A stretch of DNA of 64,000 nt. Origin: Anaerovibrio sp. RM50. GTDB taxonomy: Bacteria > Bacillota > Negativicutes > Selenomonadales > Selenomonadaceae. Location of the stretch: the NCBI RefSeq assembly GCF_000622005.1, contig NZ_JHWV01000007.1:1-64000 (forward strand), written 5' to 3'. Positions 7,829-15,550 of the stretch are shown piece after piece (positions within the stretch are counted from its first letter, which is position 1; each line of letters opens with the position of its first letter). Under the pieces are notes generated by a model. The model was given only the letters and a program-made list of their open reading frames with translations. It was not told where the DNA came from and made no database searches. The position numbers and the translations under genes are program-made.

Positions 7829-8389
7829 TTACGACCTATAGCTTAGCTTATTAAACTCTTTCAATAAGTTATCGGCCAATTCATGTTTTCCATCCTTTCT
7901 GAGCTTACCTACTGTAGCATCAATAAATGCTTTTGCAAGATCATCACCTAGTGGCATTACATTTTTGTACACTAAATAAGCAATTTGAGCGGCATTGCAG
8001 CCTTTTTTTACTATGACACCAATGTCACTAACGGCCGATATTATTTTCACTGGTATAGCAATTGGTTTAAAAACAGTTAGCGCTATCCCTTTTACGAAGC
8101 CACCAATAGACCATCCACCAGCAACTTTATCTAGTTCCTCATCAGTAAGTGTTTGCCCTGCAAGGTGATATTCTTCTAAAGTGAAGGGTAATTTCTCTGC
8201 TTTAGCCAATGGCTGAAGTACCTCTGCAAAATATTTGTCATTGTAGTCCTTTATGTCAATTTCTGTAGTAGATTCCGGTGGTATAGGATTTTTTTCGCAA
8301 TAAATATTATCTGCTTCTTTTAGTTTTTTTCCAAGCTCCTCGTTCTCTAATACCTTGTCAAAAAACATTTTTACATTTTCAACAGCCAT
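7829..8389 (-). CDS. Nif11-like leader bacteriocin/RiPP precursor
   Basis: 186 residues. The first part (MAVENVKMFFDKVLENEELG) resembles the Nif11/nitrile-hydratase-type leader, and the leader ends in LTDEELDKVAGG, a typical double-glycine cleavage motif at residues 91-92. Cleavage would release a 94-residue core starting WSIGGFVKG that is hydrophobic and glycine-containing (about 93-150) with a single cysteine at 131 and a charged C-terminal helix. GGGAGGG lies before the ATG. It follows the other precursor gene by 28 bases. No modifying enzyme or peptidase-transporter is in the window, so maturation would have to be supplied elsewhere. Confidence 0.7.
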   Translation of the reverse strand: MAVENVKMFFDKVLENEELGKKLKEADNIYCEKNPIPPESTTEIDIKDYNDKYFAEVLQPLAKAEKLPFTLEEYHLAGQTLTDEELDKVAGGWSIGGFVKGIALTVFKPIAIPVKIISAVSDIGVIVKKGCNAAQIAYLVYKNVMPLGDDLAKAFIDATVGKLRKDGKHELADNLLKEFNKLSYRS

Positions 8390-8417
8390 AATTTTTCCCT
8401 CCCATTAGTTGTATTTT

Positions 8418-8642
8418 TTATTTGTTCTTGTTATCTATATTTTTAATTTTTTCCATTGCAGGATTGCCGGCTGCAACCACCATATCCAGCTCATCATCTG
8501 TCATCTTCCCCATCATAATACCTTTCATGGCATTATCCCGACGGTGCATGAACAATAACTGATTCCTTAAAGTCTCCCTCACTGGATGCAGGAGAGAAAA
8601 ATCAAAATCTTCCAGCCGTTTTGTCAACTTCTCATCATTCAT
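8418..8642 (-). CDS. Small leader-type peptide, putative RiPP/bacteriocin precursor
   Basis: 74 residues. It begins MNDEKLTKRLEDFDFSLL, has a basic middle (HRRDNAMKG) and the motif MTDDELDMVVAAGNP, which closely resembles the LxDDELDxVAAG/GG end of Nif11- and NHLP-type leaders. If cleaved at AAG, the remaining core is only about 16 residues (NPAMEKIKNIDNKNK), so it could alternatively be an orphan leader or immunity/regulatory peptide. AGGGGGGAT lies 6 bases before the ATG. It is the first gene of a two-gene unit with the larger precursor. Its promoter and first 14 codons are duplicated at 3618-3786. Confidence 0.6.
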   Translation of the reverse strand: MNDEKLTKRLEDFDFSLLHPVRETLRNQLLFMHRRDNAMKGIMMGKMTDDELDMVVAAGNPAMEKIKNIDNKNK

Positions 8643-8768
8643 TTTTATCCCCCCTGTGTTATTTTTTGTGATTTAAATTCTTCCTGTTCTTTATATCCAT
8701 GAGAGGATAAAAGTGTTATCTCTTTTTTACTTTTCTGCAAAAAATTTGGTTTTCCTGCAAAAATGGAG
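8599..8768. repeat. 165-bp direct repeat, intact copy
   Basis: Matches 3618-3786 in the same orientation, with only a small length difference in a T run near 8727. Covers the promoter region and start of the small leader-peptide gene. Confidence 0.8.
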
Positions 8769-8798
8769 CCTTCTCATTGGGTGAGATAGGCTCCGTTT
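8765..8798. terminator. Bidirectional terminator
   Basis: GGAGCC pairs with GGCTCC, with an inner TCTCA/TGAGA stem; GTTTTC follows on the plus strand and ATTTTTG on the minus strand. On the minus strand it separates the hydrolase unit from the peptide genes. Confidence 0.6.
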
Positions 8799-8807
8799 TC
8801 ATCTAAG

Positions 8808-8920
8808 GGTTTTATTCATCACGGCTCTTTGACATCTCAACTTCTGTGTCAATTTCTTTCACCAGTTCATTAGGTTCCTAATAATCCGTAAAGCACTTTT
8901 TGTCTATAACCGTAATTTTT
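8808..8920 (-). pseudogene. Broken small gene, unrecognised
   Basis: The minus strand from about 8920 reads MSVKITVIDKKCFTDY and then a stop; a second frame just after reads EPNELVKEIDTEVEMSKSRDE and a stop. The two pieces look like one small protein interrupted by a frameshift or deletion. I cannot name the family. Confidence 0.35.
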
Positions 8921-8952
8921 ACGCTCATACGGCTTTTTTACTCCCCTTACTA

Positions 8953-9891
8953 TTAATTCCCCTCAGCCTGTGCCAGGAAATCAAAAATTCCCGACCAATA
9001 TTTCTTGCTGTCTGTTGACATAGAATTGCCATGCCCAGCACCTGATACAATGAACTTTTCCTTTTTGGCTTTGCAAGCATCATATAGCTGCTCCATCATG
9101 ACAGGAGGAATAAGCTTATCAGCCTCACCGTGAATGAACAATACTGGTACCTTTATTTTATCCATAACCTTTATAGGAGTCGCATCAGAAAGCATCACAC
9201 CAGTTTTTATGCCACTGACTATGTCAATGCAATTCATAATAGGAAACTCTGGCAGATCGAAGAGAACTCCCAATTGGGTGGAAAACATTTCATAGACACT
9301 GGTATATCCACAATCCTCGATTACAGCCACAACTCCCTCTATATCATCTCTGGCAGCGGCCATCAATGCTGTAGCAGCGCCCATGGACACGCCATGCAAT
9401 ACGATTTCAGCATCTGGGTATTGTTCCTTTATTTTCCTGGTCCAAACAGCGATTTCTTCACTTTCCTTGACCCCCATGGTAATATACTGACCATCGGTTT
9501 CTCCCGATGCACAAAGATCTGGTGTCAAAACCTGATATCCATTCTGTAGATAAACTTCGGTATAATCCCCAGCACAATGCTGATTCATTCCATAACCATG
9601 TATTAAAATGGCCCAGCGTTTTCCAGTACGTGCTGTTGAAAAGTGGGTTGCTGCCAAATGCCGGTTATCAGAGGATATAGCACTCCATGTTTCTTTTAGT
9701 GCTATTGGTTCCGGAGGAACCGTTAGGTTTTTATCCTGAATATATGCACATGCCGCCGGCGGTGCCAACGGGTCGTTATCATTACCTCTCTTTAAGGCAA
9801 AATCTACAAAATAGTTCCCCACAGCGTAGCCCATAGCCACAACCGCTAATATCGCTGTCAGAAGTACTGCTACCAATATCTTTTTATTCAT
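8953..9891 (-). CDS. Membrane-anchored or exported alpha/beta hydrolase
   Basis: 312 residues. An N-terminal hydrophobic segment (about 5-28) preceded by lysines acts as a signal anchor. The alpha/beta hydrolase fold follows, with an oxyanion HGYGMN segment near residue 99, nucleophile elbow GVSMG (Ser169), Asp258 in HGEAD and His287 in GAGHGNS, so the triad is complete. It is probably an extracytoplasmic esterase or peptidase-like enzyme of the BAAT/dienelactone type; the substrate is unknown. GGAGGG lies 11 bases upstream of the ATG. Confidence 0.85.
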   Translation of the reverse strand: MNKKILVAVLLTAILAVVAMGYAVGNYFVDFALKRGNDNDPLAPPAACAYIQDKNLTVPPEPIALKETWSAISSDNRHLAATHFSTARTGKRWAILIHGYGMNQHCAGDYTEVYLQNGYQVLTPDLCASGETDGQYITMGVKESEEIAVWTRKIKEQYPDAEIVLHGVSMGAATALMAAARDDIEGVVAVIEDCGYTSVYEMFSTQLGVLFDLPEFPIMNCIDIVSGIKTGVMLSDATPIKVMDKIKVPVLFIHGEADKLIPPVMMEQLYDACKAKKEKFIVSGAGHGNSMSTDSKKYWSGIFDFLAQAEGN

Positions 9892-9947
9892 AACAGTTGA
9901 TTGCCCTCCGTATTACACAAACCTTGTATCATTAAAATATACCACCA

Positions 9948-10052
9948 TCACCATACATCCAGATACTGCGCTGCTTCCTCGCCTGTTTCAAAACACGATA
10001 CCTCATATCCTCTTTTTCGCAAAGCTCTAGCTGTTTCTTCTATATTAGGCAA
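9948..10052 (-). pseudogene. N-terminal remnant of a LUD-domain (LutC/DUF162-like) protein
   Basis: A 34-codon frame from a TTG with GGGGAGGG upstream: LPNIEETARALRKRGYEVSC, then FETGEEAAQYLDVW and a stop. The pattern of ETAxALRKxGYEV with a GEEAAxYL helix resembles the start of LUD-domain proteins linked to lactate utilisation. The rest of the gene is absent. The assignment rests on the motif only. Confidence 0.4.
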
Positions 10053-10124
10053 GTCTATCCCTCCCCTGCTCTCTGCTCCATATTATAGCATAATGCTGAA
10101 TCGCAGGTGCAATTCCTCCAGCAA

Positions 10125-10268
10125 TATAACGAGCTTTAAGATGTCCCCTTCCTCTTTAGGTGGGGGAAAACAAACTACAACAGCTGGTGAGAATATCTCA
10201 CAGCTCGTTGAAACGCTAATTGGAAGATTTTTCTTCTAAAGAAGAAAAATTTGAACAATGGCGTTATA
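10125..10268 (+). repeat. 144-bp TATAACG element, copy 1
   Basis: Bounded by TATAACG and CGTTATA. Domain 1 is closed by AACGAGCT/AGCTCGTT and contains a CCCC..GGGG hairpin and an AGCTGG/CCAGCT-type hairpin. Domain 2 is closed by AACGC/GCGTT and contains ATTTTTCTTC-TAAA-GAAGAAAAAT. Confidence 0.85.
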
Positions 10269-10763
10269 ATAATTCACCACTCTACTTTTCTAACATCAAT
10301 TCCACATCCTAGCACTCCCACATACCCAACTTATAAAAAAGGGCAGGTGTCATAAACATATCTATCCCACCCCAGTAATCATGCCTATTCCAGAGTAGAT
10401 ATGTTTATAGTTTCAGAACAACATTATCCCCACATTCCCAACTATGCCAATAGCAGTACCACATACTCTACCCTAATGCAAAAAATCAGCAGAGCAACAT
10501 ACCCAACTATCACTTTTAGTATGCTGCTATGCTGAAAATCACTAAAATACTGTCTTTCTGGCACAGCATTATTCCTTATTCTTATATTTATCAAATATGC
10601 CGTTAAGCCTTATAGGACAAGTGCTTATGGCATTTTTATTTTCTGTTAATTAGTGCTACGCTCTCAGCCGTTAACTGCTGCCAATCAGTCCTCGCTATCG
10701 CTCGACTTCTTGGGCAGTTTTGGCATGGTCAGTGCTAACTGATTTCTCGGGCAATCGCTTCGC

Positions 10764-12128
10764 TCATTTCCTCGTAATCAGAGCCACTGACTCAACGTGC
10801 GAGCTGGCGATAAACATATCCACTGGCTGGACTTTTTCAGCCTTATAGCCAAGTTTGTCCAGTATTTCCAGATCGCGGGCCAGTGTGGCCGGGTTGCAGG
10901 ACACATAAACAATGCGGTTTGGCTGCATATTGGCAAAGGTCTTCAATACCACTTCGGTGCAGCCGGCTCTTGGTGGATCCACCACTATAACATCGGGGCG
11001 GATTCCCTGATTAAACAGCCTTGGCATTACCTTTGTGCAGTCACCTACTATAAATTCAGCGTTCTTAACGTTGTTTTCACGGGCATTTTTCTCCGCATCC
11101 TTAATGGCAGGGCTGACGATTTCCACGCCGTACACCTTGTGGGCCTTCTGGGCCAGATAAAGGCTGATGGTGCCCGTGCCGCAATAAGCATCAATAACTG
11201 TTTCCTTCCCCGTAAGCTGGGCAAACTCCAGGGCCTTGTCATAAAGCACCTCTGCCTGTTTGGTATTAACCTGGAAGAAGGAACGGGCAGACACATTAAA
11301 GCTGAACTTCCCCAGCTTTGCCTTTATAGTTGGACGGCCCCACAGCAGCTTGGTCTCACGACCCAATATTACATTATTTCTGTAGGTCTGAATATTCTGC
11401 TGCAGACTAACCATCTGAGGCAGACGGCTGCGGAGCATCTTGATGATTTCCTTTTCACGGCTCAGCTGCTTGGTGGCAGTAACCAGCACCACCATAAGCT
11501 GGCCTTTTTCACCAGTGCGGGCCACCACATGGCGCATTACTCCAGTATGACGGTCCTCGTCATATACAGGAATATTCAGCTTATCTATTACCTCTCGAAC
11601 TGCACTGATGGCCTCGTTGTTGATTTTGTCCTGAATAATGCAGTCAGAGGAATCAATAATCTTGTGGGTTCCCTGGGCGAAGCAGCCGATAATGGTCCTG
11701 CCCTTTTCACGGCCCACCGGGAATGCCACCTTATTGCGGTAATTCCATGGTTCCTTTGCCCCGATAGTAGGCAGCACAGGCAAATTCTTAAGATGGCCAA
11801 TTCTCTCCATGGCGTCCTTCACATGCTGATGCTTTGCCTTCAGCTGTCCCTCGTAGGAAAGATGCTGTAGCTGGCAGCCACCGCACTCCTTGTAAATACC
11901 GCAGGAAGGAACCACACGGTCAGGACTTGGCTTTAACACCTTCACCAGCTTGCCAGTGGCATAGCTTTTCTTAACTTCACTAATTTTTACAGTAAGCTCC
12001 TCATCTGGAAGTCCCCCCACCACAAATACAGTGAAGCCCTCAATTCGGCCCACGCCTTCGCCGCTACTGCCCAAGCTGTTGATTTTTATATTGTACTGCT
12101 TTCCCTTTTCTACAGGAACCTTAGCCAT
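10764..12128 (-). CDS. rlmCD: 23S rRNA (uracil-5-)-methyltransferase, RlmCD/RumA family
   Basis: 454 residues. A TRAM domain (about 5-65) precedes an iron-sulfur motif CGIYKECGGCQ (with a later cysteine in IDSSDC). The SAM-binding core has DAYCGTGTISLYLA and the catalytic region has VVDPPRAGC and VYVSCNPATLARDL, diagnostic of the TrmA/RumA family. It transfers a methyl group from S-adenosylmethionine to C5 of uridines in 23S rRNA; whether this enzyme acts on one or two positions, or on tRNA, cannot be told from sequence. GGAGGAAA precedes the ATG. An extended -10 box (TGGTATAAT, minus strand near 12180-12190) lies upstream. Confidence 0.9.
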   Translation of the reverse strand: MAKVPVEKGKQYNIKINSLGSSGEGVGRIEGFTVFVVGGLPDEELTVKISEVKKSYATGKLVKVLKPSPDRVVPSCGIYKECGGCQLQHLSYEGQLKAKHQHVKDAMERIGHLKNLPVLPTIGAKEPWNYRNKVAFPVGREKGRTIIGCFAQGTHKIIDSSDCIIQDKINNEAISAVREVIDKLNIPVYDEDRHTGVMRHVVARTGEKGQLMVVLVTATKQLSREKEIIKMLRSRLPQMVSLQQNIQTYRNNVILGRETKLLWGRPTIKAKLGKFSFNVSARSFFQVNTKQAEVLYDKALEFAQLTGKETVIDAYCGTGTISLYLAQKAHKVYGVEIVSPAIKDAEKNARENNVKNAEFIVGDCTKVMPRLFNQGIRPDVIVVDPPRAGCTEVVLKTFANMQPNRIVYVSCNPATLARDLEILDKLGYKAEKVQPVDMFIASSHVESVALITRK

Positions 12129-12237
12129 TTATTTTCCTCCAAAACGTAAAGAGGGCGTCACCCTCGGAATATTTGCATGGTTTATTATACCACAAACATC
12201 CGTGACTGACGCCACACCGTAATAATTACTTTTTCAA

Positions 12238-12909
12238 TCAGTTCTTCTTTTTGAACTGAACCTCAAAGAGGAGATCAGTTGGCTTATCAAGAAGTATTTT
12301 TGCTCCATTCTTCAGAAGCTCATCGTCCTTGCGGAAGCCCCAACGGGCACCAATAGGCAGAAACCCGGCATTTACAGCCGTCTGCATATCCACGCCGCTG
12401 TCCCCCACATAAGCCACTTTATCAGGCTCAACGCCGATTTCCTTGCAAATCTCCAGACAAGTGGAAGGATCCGGCTTTCTTGGGTGACCAGGACGGTCTC
12501 CCATTACAACCTTGAAGGTTCCAGGCTCAAACAGAATGCTTATAATGGTCTTTGCCGCATCCATTGGCTTATTGGTGCAAACCGCCATAGGAACGTCCTT
12601 TTCAATAAGCTTCAACAACAGCTCACGGACACCTGAATAAGCACGGGTCTTGTTCAGCACCTTGCCATTATATATCTCCTTGAATTTTGCCAATGCCTTC
12701 CCGTAAAAGGTTCTGTCCTCGGATTTGTCTATTGGCAATGCTCTTTCCACAAGCTTGCCAACCCCATTTCCAACAAAATATTTATAAGCCTCAACATCGT
12801 GCTTTGGCAAATCGTATGCCGCAAGCATTTCATTGCAGCTGTCTGCCAAATCCTCTATTGAATTTATTAGTGTTCCATCTAAATCGAATATTACTGCTTC
12901 ATAGCGCAT
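12238..12909 (-). CDS. HAD phosphatase, phosphoglycolate phosphatase-like
   Basis: 223 residues. Motif I is FDLDGTLINS (nucleophile Asp about 9), motif II is VCTNKP, motif III includes KPDPSTC, and motif IV is YVGDSGVDMQTA. A helical cap lies between about 15 and 85. This is the Gph/PGP type; it may remove 2-phosphoglycolate, but related enzymes hydrolyse other phosphoesters. CGGAGAG lies before the ATG. It lies between the HD gene and rlmCD on the same strand, with about 100-base gaps. Confidence 0.85.
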   Translation of the reverse strand: MRYEAVIFDLDGTLINSIEDLADSCNEMLAAYDLPKHDVEAYKYFVGNGVGKLVERALPIDKSEDRTFYGKALAKFKEIYNGKVLNKTRAYSGVRELLLKLIEKDVPMAVCTNKPMDAAKTIISILFEPGTFKVVMGDRPGHPRKPDPSTCLEICKEIGVEPDKVAYVGDSGVDMQTAVNAGFLPIGARWGFRKDDELLKNGAKILLDKPTDLLFEVQFKKKN

Positions 12910-13011
12910 AACTCTCCGCCTCTTCCTTCCATAAACAAATCTCGTACGATGAGTAATATTCTATAAAAAAAATTAATATCCTGCAAATTTCTCAATTTTT
13001 TTGTATTTTAC

Positions 13012-13548
13012 CTAATTTAAGCGGTCTGCCTCCATCAATATCCTAAGAACAGCCTGCTCATGAGCTAATAATTCTTCATCTTTTCCACTGTGATGACGAA
13101 GTATAATATCCGCTTCGTGTATCATTCCCAGCTTCATCAGCTCGCTACAGCCTATTTCCGGGTGATTGTAATAGCGGTACATTATATCTTTAAAGTAGCT
13201 GTCACTTGGCTTTTGACTGTTTTCCAGAGACCAGCCATGGAAAAATTTATCCAGCAAAACCCCGTAGGATTTTCTGATGCTGTTCATCTTCGGCCCACGG
13301 CCAATATCATGAAGCAAACAGCAGCGCTTTAAAAAATCCATGTCAAAGGAGCCGGCAACGCCCTGTTTTTCAGCGATTTCCACCGCAGTTTTCATTACAT
13401 TCAGGGTATGGCGCTGGTCGGCCACCGTCATTTGATAAAAGGCCTGCTGAGCCTCAGGGGACAGCAGGTCATTTATTGTATTCTGTTCTTCCTTGTCGGG
13501 CCCCTTGGCCAGGACCCCCTTAAAAAACTGAATTACTCTTTTTAGCAT
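13012..13548 (-). CDS. HD-domain phosphohydrolase
   Basis: 178 residues. The metal-binding motif is LLHDIGRGPKM (about 74-83), with an upstream histidine in QRHTLNV and downstream histidines in YNHPEIG and LRHHSGKDEE, so a complete HD site is likely. Such proteins hydrolyse phosphomonoesters or nucleotides; no specific role can be assigned. The extreme 3' end runs into an AT-rich stretch, and a 144-bp element copy lies just upstream. Confidence 0.75.
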   Translation of the reverse strand: MLKRVIQFFKGVLAKGPDKEEQNTINDLLSPEAQQAFYQMTVADQRHTLNVMKTAVEIAEKQGVAGSFDMDFLKRCCLLHDIGRGPKMNSIRKSYGVLLDKFFHGWSLENSQKPSDSYFKDIMYRYYNHPEIGCSELMKLGMIHEADIILRHHSGKDEELLAHEQAVLRILMEADRLN

Positions 13549-13575
13549 TTTTTTACCATAAAAACTGTTGCAAAA

Positions 13576-13751
13576 TATAACGAGCTTTAAGATGTCCCCT
13601 TCCTCTTTAGGTGGGGGAAAACAAACTACAACAGCTGGTGAGAATATCTCCCAGCTCGTTGCGACACGAACGAAGTGAGTTAGTCCTTTAGGGAAACGCT
13701 AATTGGAAGATTTTTCTTCTAAAGAAGAAAAATTTGAACAATGGCGTTATA
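13576..13751 (+). repeat. 144-bp TATAACG element, copy 2 with 32-bp insertion
   Basis: As copy 1, but 32 extra bases (starting CGACACGAACGAAGTG) lie exactly at the joint between domain 1 and domain 2. It sits 31 bases beyond the hisZ stop. Confidence 0.85.
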
Positions 13752-13782
13752 AGCTTTTGCCAAATCTTCCAATTTACAGGTC

Positions 13783-14967
13783 TCATTTCACGAATATCAG
13801 CTGCTGATATCCCTTTCCTGCCCTATATTCCTCGGCGTCCTGCTCCGTGGAAGGACCCATGGCCATCTCACAGGCTTCCCCTGCCATACGCAGCTTCTGA
13901 ACTGCCTTTATGGCCTCCGGCTCCCTGCCCGGCGCAAAGGCCACATACACGTCACGCTGGGTCTCTGGAGCCTTCAGTCCGTGGCGCTCCAGAGCCAGCA
14001 TTACCCGCTCAATGCCAAAGGCAAAGCCCGTGGCTGACATATCTGTACCAAAATTCGTCAGCATATTGTCATAGCGGCCACCGCCACAGAGGGGATACCC
14101 CAGCTCCGGGGTATATGCCTCAAATACCATGCCCGTATAATAGCTGAAATCACGGATTACGCCCAGATCAAAGGTAATATACTCAGAAACCCCGTAGGCC
14201 TCCAGAAGATTACAGATTTCGGAAAGATTGTCCAGAGCCTTTCGGGACTGCTCGTTGTTCACCATGGAATAGGCCTTCTTTAGAACTTCGCGGTTACCAT
14301 GAAGAAGCGGAATCTCCTTAACCATACTTCTGGCATCATCGGAAATATCCGCCTTGTCAGCAATGGCATTGAGCCCCACCAGATCCCGGTTTTCAATGGC
14401 CGCACGGATTTTGCCCATTTCCTTGGAGCTAAGGCCGCACTGCTTCATAAGTCCGTTAATAAAGTCCACCTGTCCAAGGCAGATAATAAAGTCATTAAGT
14501 CCGGTCTTTTTCAGGGCAGAAATGGCCAGAGCGATAATCTCAGCATCTGCAGTGGCCTTGTCACTGCCCAAAAGCTCAACTCCCGCCTGATGGAATTCGC
14601 ACTGGCGGCCGGTCTGGGCCTGCTCATAGCGGAATACAGAGCTGATATAGGACAATTTCAAAGGCAGCTTGTCTTCCTTCATACGGGAGGCAGCCACCCT
14701 GGCAATAGGAGTGGTCATCTCGTAGCGCAGAGCCATGGTACGGTTATTCTTGTCAAAGAGCTTAAACATGTGCGGCTCCAAATTGCTGCCATTGCCCATG
14801 GTAAGGGTGTCCAAAAATTCAACGGTTGGAGTCACAATCTCGTCATAGCCCCAAAGGTTGAATTCTTCAGCTATGGCCGCTTCAATGGCACGCTTGCCCG
14901 CAGCCTCACGAGGCAAAAAGTCTCTTGTTCCATAAGGGATTTCCAGAACCATATCTCTATTTTCCAT
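13783..14967 (-). CDS. hisZ: ATP phosphoribosyltransferase regulatory subunit HisZ
   Basis: 394 residues, a class II histidyl-tRNA synthetase-like protein lacking the anticodon domain. Visible family segments are YGTRDFLP, ALRYEMTTPIAR, FRYEQAQTGRQCEFHQAGVELLG and GGGRYDNM. HisZ pairs with short-form HisG (present at 25.3 kb) to make the active, histidine-feedback-regulated first enzyme of histidine synthesis. The ATG at 14967 (MENRDMV) has AGGAGA 8 bases upstream; an upstream reading from 14988 is less likely. It follows yerC by 33 bases, and the pair lies about 4.3 kb from the main his operon. Confidence 0.93.
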   Translation of the reverse strand: MENRDMVLEIPYGTRDFLPREAAGKRAIEAAIAEEFNLWGYDEIVTPTVEFLDTLTMGNGSNLEPHMFKLFDKNNRTMALRYEMTTPIARVAASRMKEDKLPLKLSYISSVFRYEQAQTGRQCEFHQAGVELLGSDKATADAEIIALAISALKKTGLNDFIICLGQVDFINGLMKQCGLSSKEMGKIRAAIENRDLVGLNAIADKADISDDARSMVKEIPLLHGNREVLKKAYSMVNNEQSRKALDNLSEICNLLEAYGVSEYITFDLGVIRDFSYYTGMVFEAYTPELGYPLCGGGRYDNMLTNFGTDMSATGFAFGIERVMLALERHGLKAPETQRDVYVAFAPGREPEAIKAVQKLRMAGEACEMAMGPSTEQDAEEYRAGKGYQQLIFVK

Positions 14968-15000
14968 AGTCACTTCTCCTAAGCCCAACTTGCTAAAATA

Positions 15001-15297
15001 CTATTCCTTGTCCTTTAAGCGGTCAAGTACCAATGAATAACCGTCTGCACCATAATTCAGGCAACGCTTTACCCTGCTGATGGTGGCAGTGCTGGCACCT
15101 GTGCGACTCACAATATCATCATAAGTGTGACGATCCTGCAGCATACGGGCCACCTCAAGGCGCTGGCTCATGGCCTTGATCTCGCTGATAGTACAGATAT
15201 CCTCAAAGAACTGATAGCATTCCTCCACAGTTTCCAGCTTCAAAACCGCCTCGCAAAGCTGGTCGTTCAGATCATCCCTAAGTTTTGGATTTACCAT
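15001..15297 (-). CDS. yerC: YerC/YecD family TrpR-related protein
   Basis: 98 residues, with a TrpR-like DNA-binding domain: EIKAMSQRLEVARML and the helix-turn-helix DIVSRTGASTATISRVKRCLNYGADGY. Proteins of this family are often encoded next to hisZ or other amino-acid genes, and here it directly precedes hisZ. It is likely a repressor, perhaps of histidine genes, but the ligand is unknown. Two groups of short repeats with a TTTCAC core lie upstream (15327-15366 and 15480-15540). Confidence 0.85.
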   Translation of the reverse strand: MVNPKLRDDLNDQLCEAVLKLETVEECYQFFEDICTISEIKAMSQRLEVARMLQDRHTYDDIVSRTGASTATISRVKRCLNYGADGYSLVLDRLKDKE

Positions 15298-15385
15298 AAA
15301 TACACCACCTGTTGTAATATTTTATGTTCATTCACTTTCGTGCTTTCACTCTTTCACACTTTACTTTGTGAAAATATAAATATAT

Positions 15386-15412
15386 TATAACGCAATTGTT
15401 CAAATTTTTCTA
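15386..15412 (-). repeat. Partial end of the 144-bp element
   Basis: TATAACGCAATTGTTCAAATTTTTCT matches the outer end of domain 2 and then diverges into A/T-rich sequence. A truncated copy in the yerC upstream region. Confidence 0.5.
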
Positions 15413-15479
15413 TAAAAATATATAAAAATGCCGCCACAGTTTTTAACCCATGACAGCATTTCAAAACCAACCATTTTTT

Positions 15480-15540
15480 TCACTAAAATTTCACTATTTT
15501 TTCACTATTTTTTACTATCTCTTCACTATTTCTTCACTAT
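15480..15540. repeat. Six 11-bp phased repeats (TTCACTATTTT)
   Basis: ACTA occurs at 15482, 15493, 15504, 15514, 15525 and 15536: spacings 11, 11, 10, 11, 11. Each lies in a TTCACTATTT-like unit (the fourth is TTTACTATCT). It lies between the recG stop and the yerC start. A related group of TTTCAC units lies nearer yerC at 15327-15366. Confidence 0.75.
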
Positions 15541-15550
15541 TTTCCACCAA

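Larger units (their letters stand above)
9892..10763. other. Long spacer with remnants and a repeat element
   Basis: Contains a LutC-like gene fragment (9948-10052), one copy of the 144-bp element (10125-10268), a 13-bp inverted repeat ATAAACATATCTA/TAGATATGTTTAT (about 10347-10412, 31-base loop), and an unassigned segment 10620-10763. No intact gene seen. Confidence 0.55.
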
